DNA of 64,000 nucleotides from Benincasa hispida (Eukaryota > Streptophyta > Magnoliopsida > Cucurbitales > Cucurbitaceae), in contig NC_052350.1 in NCBI RefSeq assembly GCF_009727055.1, positions 32,933,927 to 32,997,926 on the forward strand. The letters are read 5' to 3'. The first letter of the stretch is position 1; each line of letters opens with the position of its first letter. A program made the translations under genes and the position numbers. Below, one piece after another: positions 63,319 to 64,000 of the stretch. The notes under the pieces were generated by a model. The model worked only from the letters and a program-made list of their open reading frames with translations. It was not told the DNA's origin and made no database searches.

Positions 63319-64000
63319 GTAAGTATTTGTGTTCTCTTTCAATGTTGTTACTGTTAAATTACCCATTAACCCACTCAAGCTGATGGGTCATGGCAAATTT
63401 AATTATGTCAACTCTTTAACACTCCCCTCACTTAGGGTTAGAATCCAACAAGTTGAAATCAATATTAATTGGAGAGAAAATGACATGATAGGGGTTTGAA
63501 CGCATGACCTTCTATGATACCATGTTAAATTACCGATCAACCCAAAAGTTTAAGTTGGATGGGTTATGATAATCCTAATTATCTCAACACTTATAACAGT
63601 TACAAAAATTGACCATCTTAAATTAGTAATTATTATTTGAAGGAACAATAGGTTGATGCCATGAGTTAAATAATAACTTCCAAAAGATAACAAAACCAAA
63701 GCTGTATATATGCAAGTTCAGTCTCCGTATTTGCTTGAGCTAATTTGAGTCTCAGTAGTATAAATTCAAATATCCATCAGTCTCATTCTTCCATTCAATT
63801 CTTGCTTGGCTTCAAGAAATAAAAGTAAGGAATTTATCTTCCCTCTTTACTTTTTTTTTCCCTTGATAAGTAGTCTGCGCATTGCTTTATTGTATTGTAG
63901 CCCTATTTTTCTTGTTCCCTTTTTGGTTTTGTAACTATAAATGTGTTGTACTTCATTCATAACTCTGTATGGAAAAGCGATTAGATTTTGCTTAGCTTCC
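63319..64000. other. VPS13 intron to window end
   Basis: No further exon recognised. Holds two facing copies of the ACCCAAAAGTTTAAGTTG(G)ATGGGT dispersed repeat (63354-63600). Confidence 0.6.

Noticed and set aside
1..64000. CRISPR arrays, bacterial operons, riboswitches, phage or defence systems
   Set aside because: The sequence is plant nuclear DNA with spliced exons and plant retroelements; none of these structures is visible.

Overview
This is a stretch of higher-plant nuclear DNA. It is AT-rich, has GT-AG introns, and carries Ty1/copia, Ty3/gypsy, L1-type LINE, hAT-like and Cassandra-like repeats. Protein similarity remembered from families points to a eudicot, possibly a cucurbit; the species is inference. 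No bacterial, viral or CRISPR system is present.

The only host gene I can support as functional is the middle part of a giant VPS13-family gene (bridge-like lipid-transfer protein, closest in memory to Arabidopsis SHRUBBY) on the + strand. I place 25 exons between 23445 and 63318. Every intron is GT-AG, and the exons sum to 7557 nt, exactly 2519 codons in one uninterrupted frame. The N-terminal chorein part and the C-terminal part lie outside the window. The SHR-BD region falls in exons 15-20. The gene is inflated by transposons: the introns of 10.2, 5.4, 3.2 and 6.8 kb each hold retroelements, while no exon is hit.

Layout. 1-2830: LINE tail, copia fragment (minus), an acidic open frame, and a LINE endonuclease remnant split by a solo LTR. 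3277-14547: old copia-A (minus) carrying a 6.3-kb LINE (3502-9820, plus) inside its 3' end. 14548-17783: LINE tail, gypsy scrap, and a possible host-gene exon relic. 17784-22714: copia-B (minus) with a perfect TTTAT target duplication. 23445-25617: VPS13 exons 1-4, with an intronless TRAP-beta (SSR2) pseudogene in intron 2. 25618-35863 (intron 4): copia-C (plus), split by younger copia-D (minus, CCAAG target duplication), which itself holds a 1.7-kb non-coding insertion and an assembly artefact. 36253-41656 (intron 6): gypsy-F (minus) plus a LINE. 41657-45675: exons 7-10, including two very large exons. 45676-48899 (intron 10): gypsy-G (minus). 48900-53594: exons 11-18. 53595-60412 (intron 18): copia-E (plus), holding an hAT-like non-autonomous element and a 5S-rRNA-containing Cassandra-like insertion. 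60413-63318: exons 19-25, with a foldback element in intron 21.

The most consequential observation is technical. Two perfect 38-bp Nextera mate-pair junction adapters (31941-31978 and 32056-32093) are embedded in the assembled sequence, together with a 77-bp repeated read fragment, so this stretch is misassembled and about 400 bp of copia-D is probably missing. The most biologically interesting items are the TRAP-beta retrocopy, the 5S-bearing insertion, the unclassified 1.7-kb insertion, and the copia/gypsy chimeric open frame.
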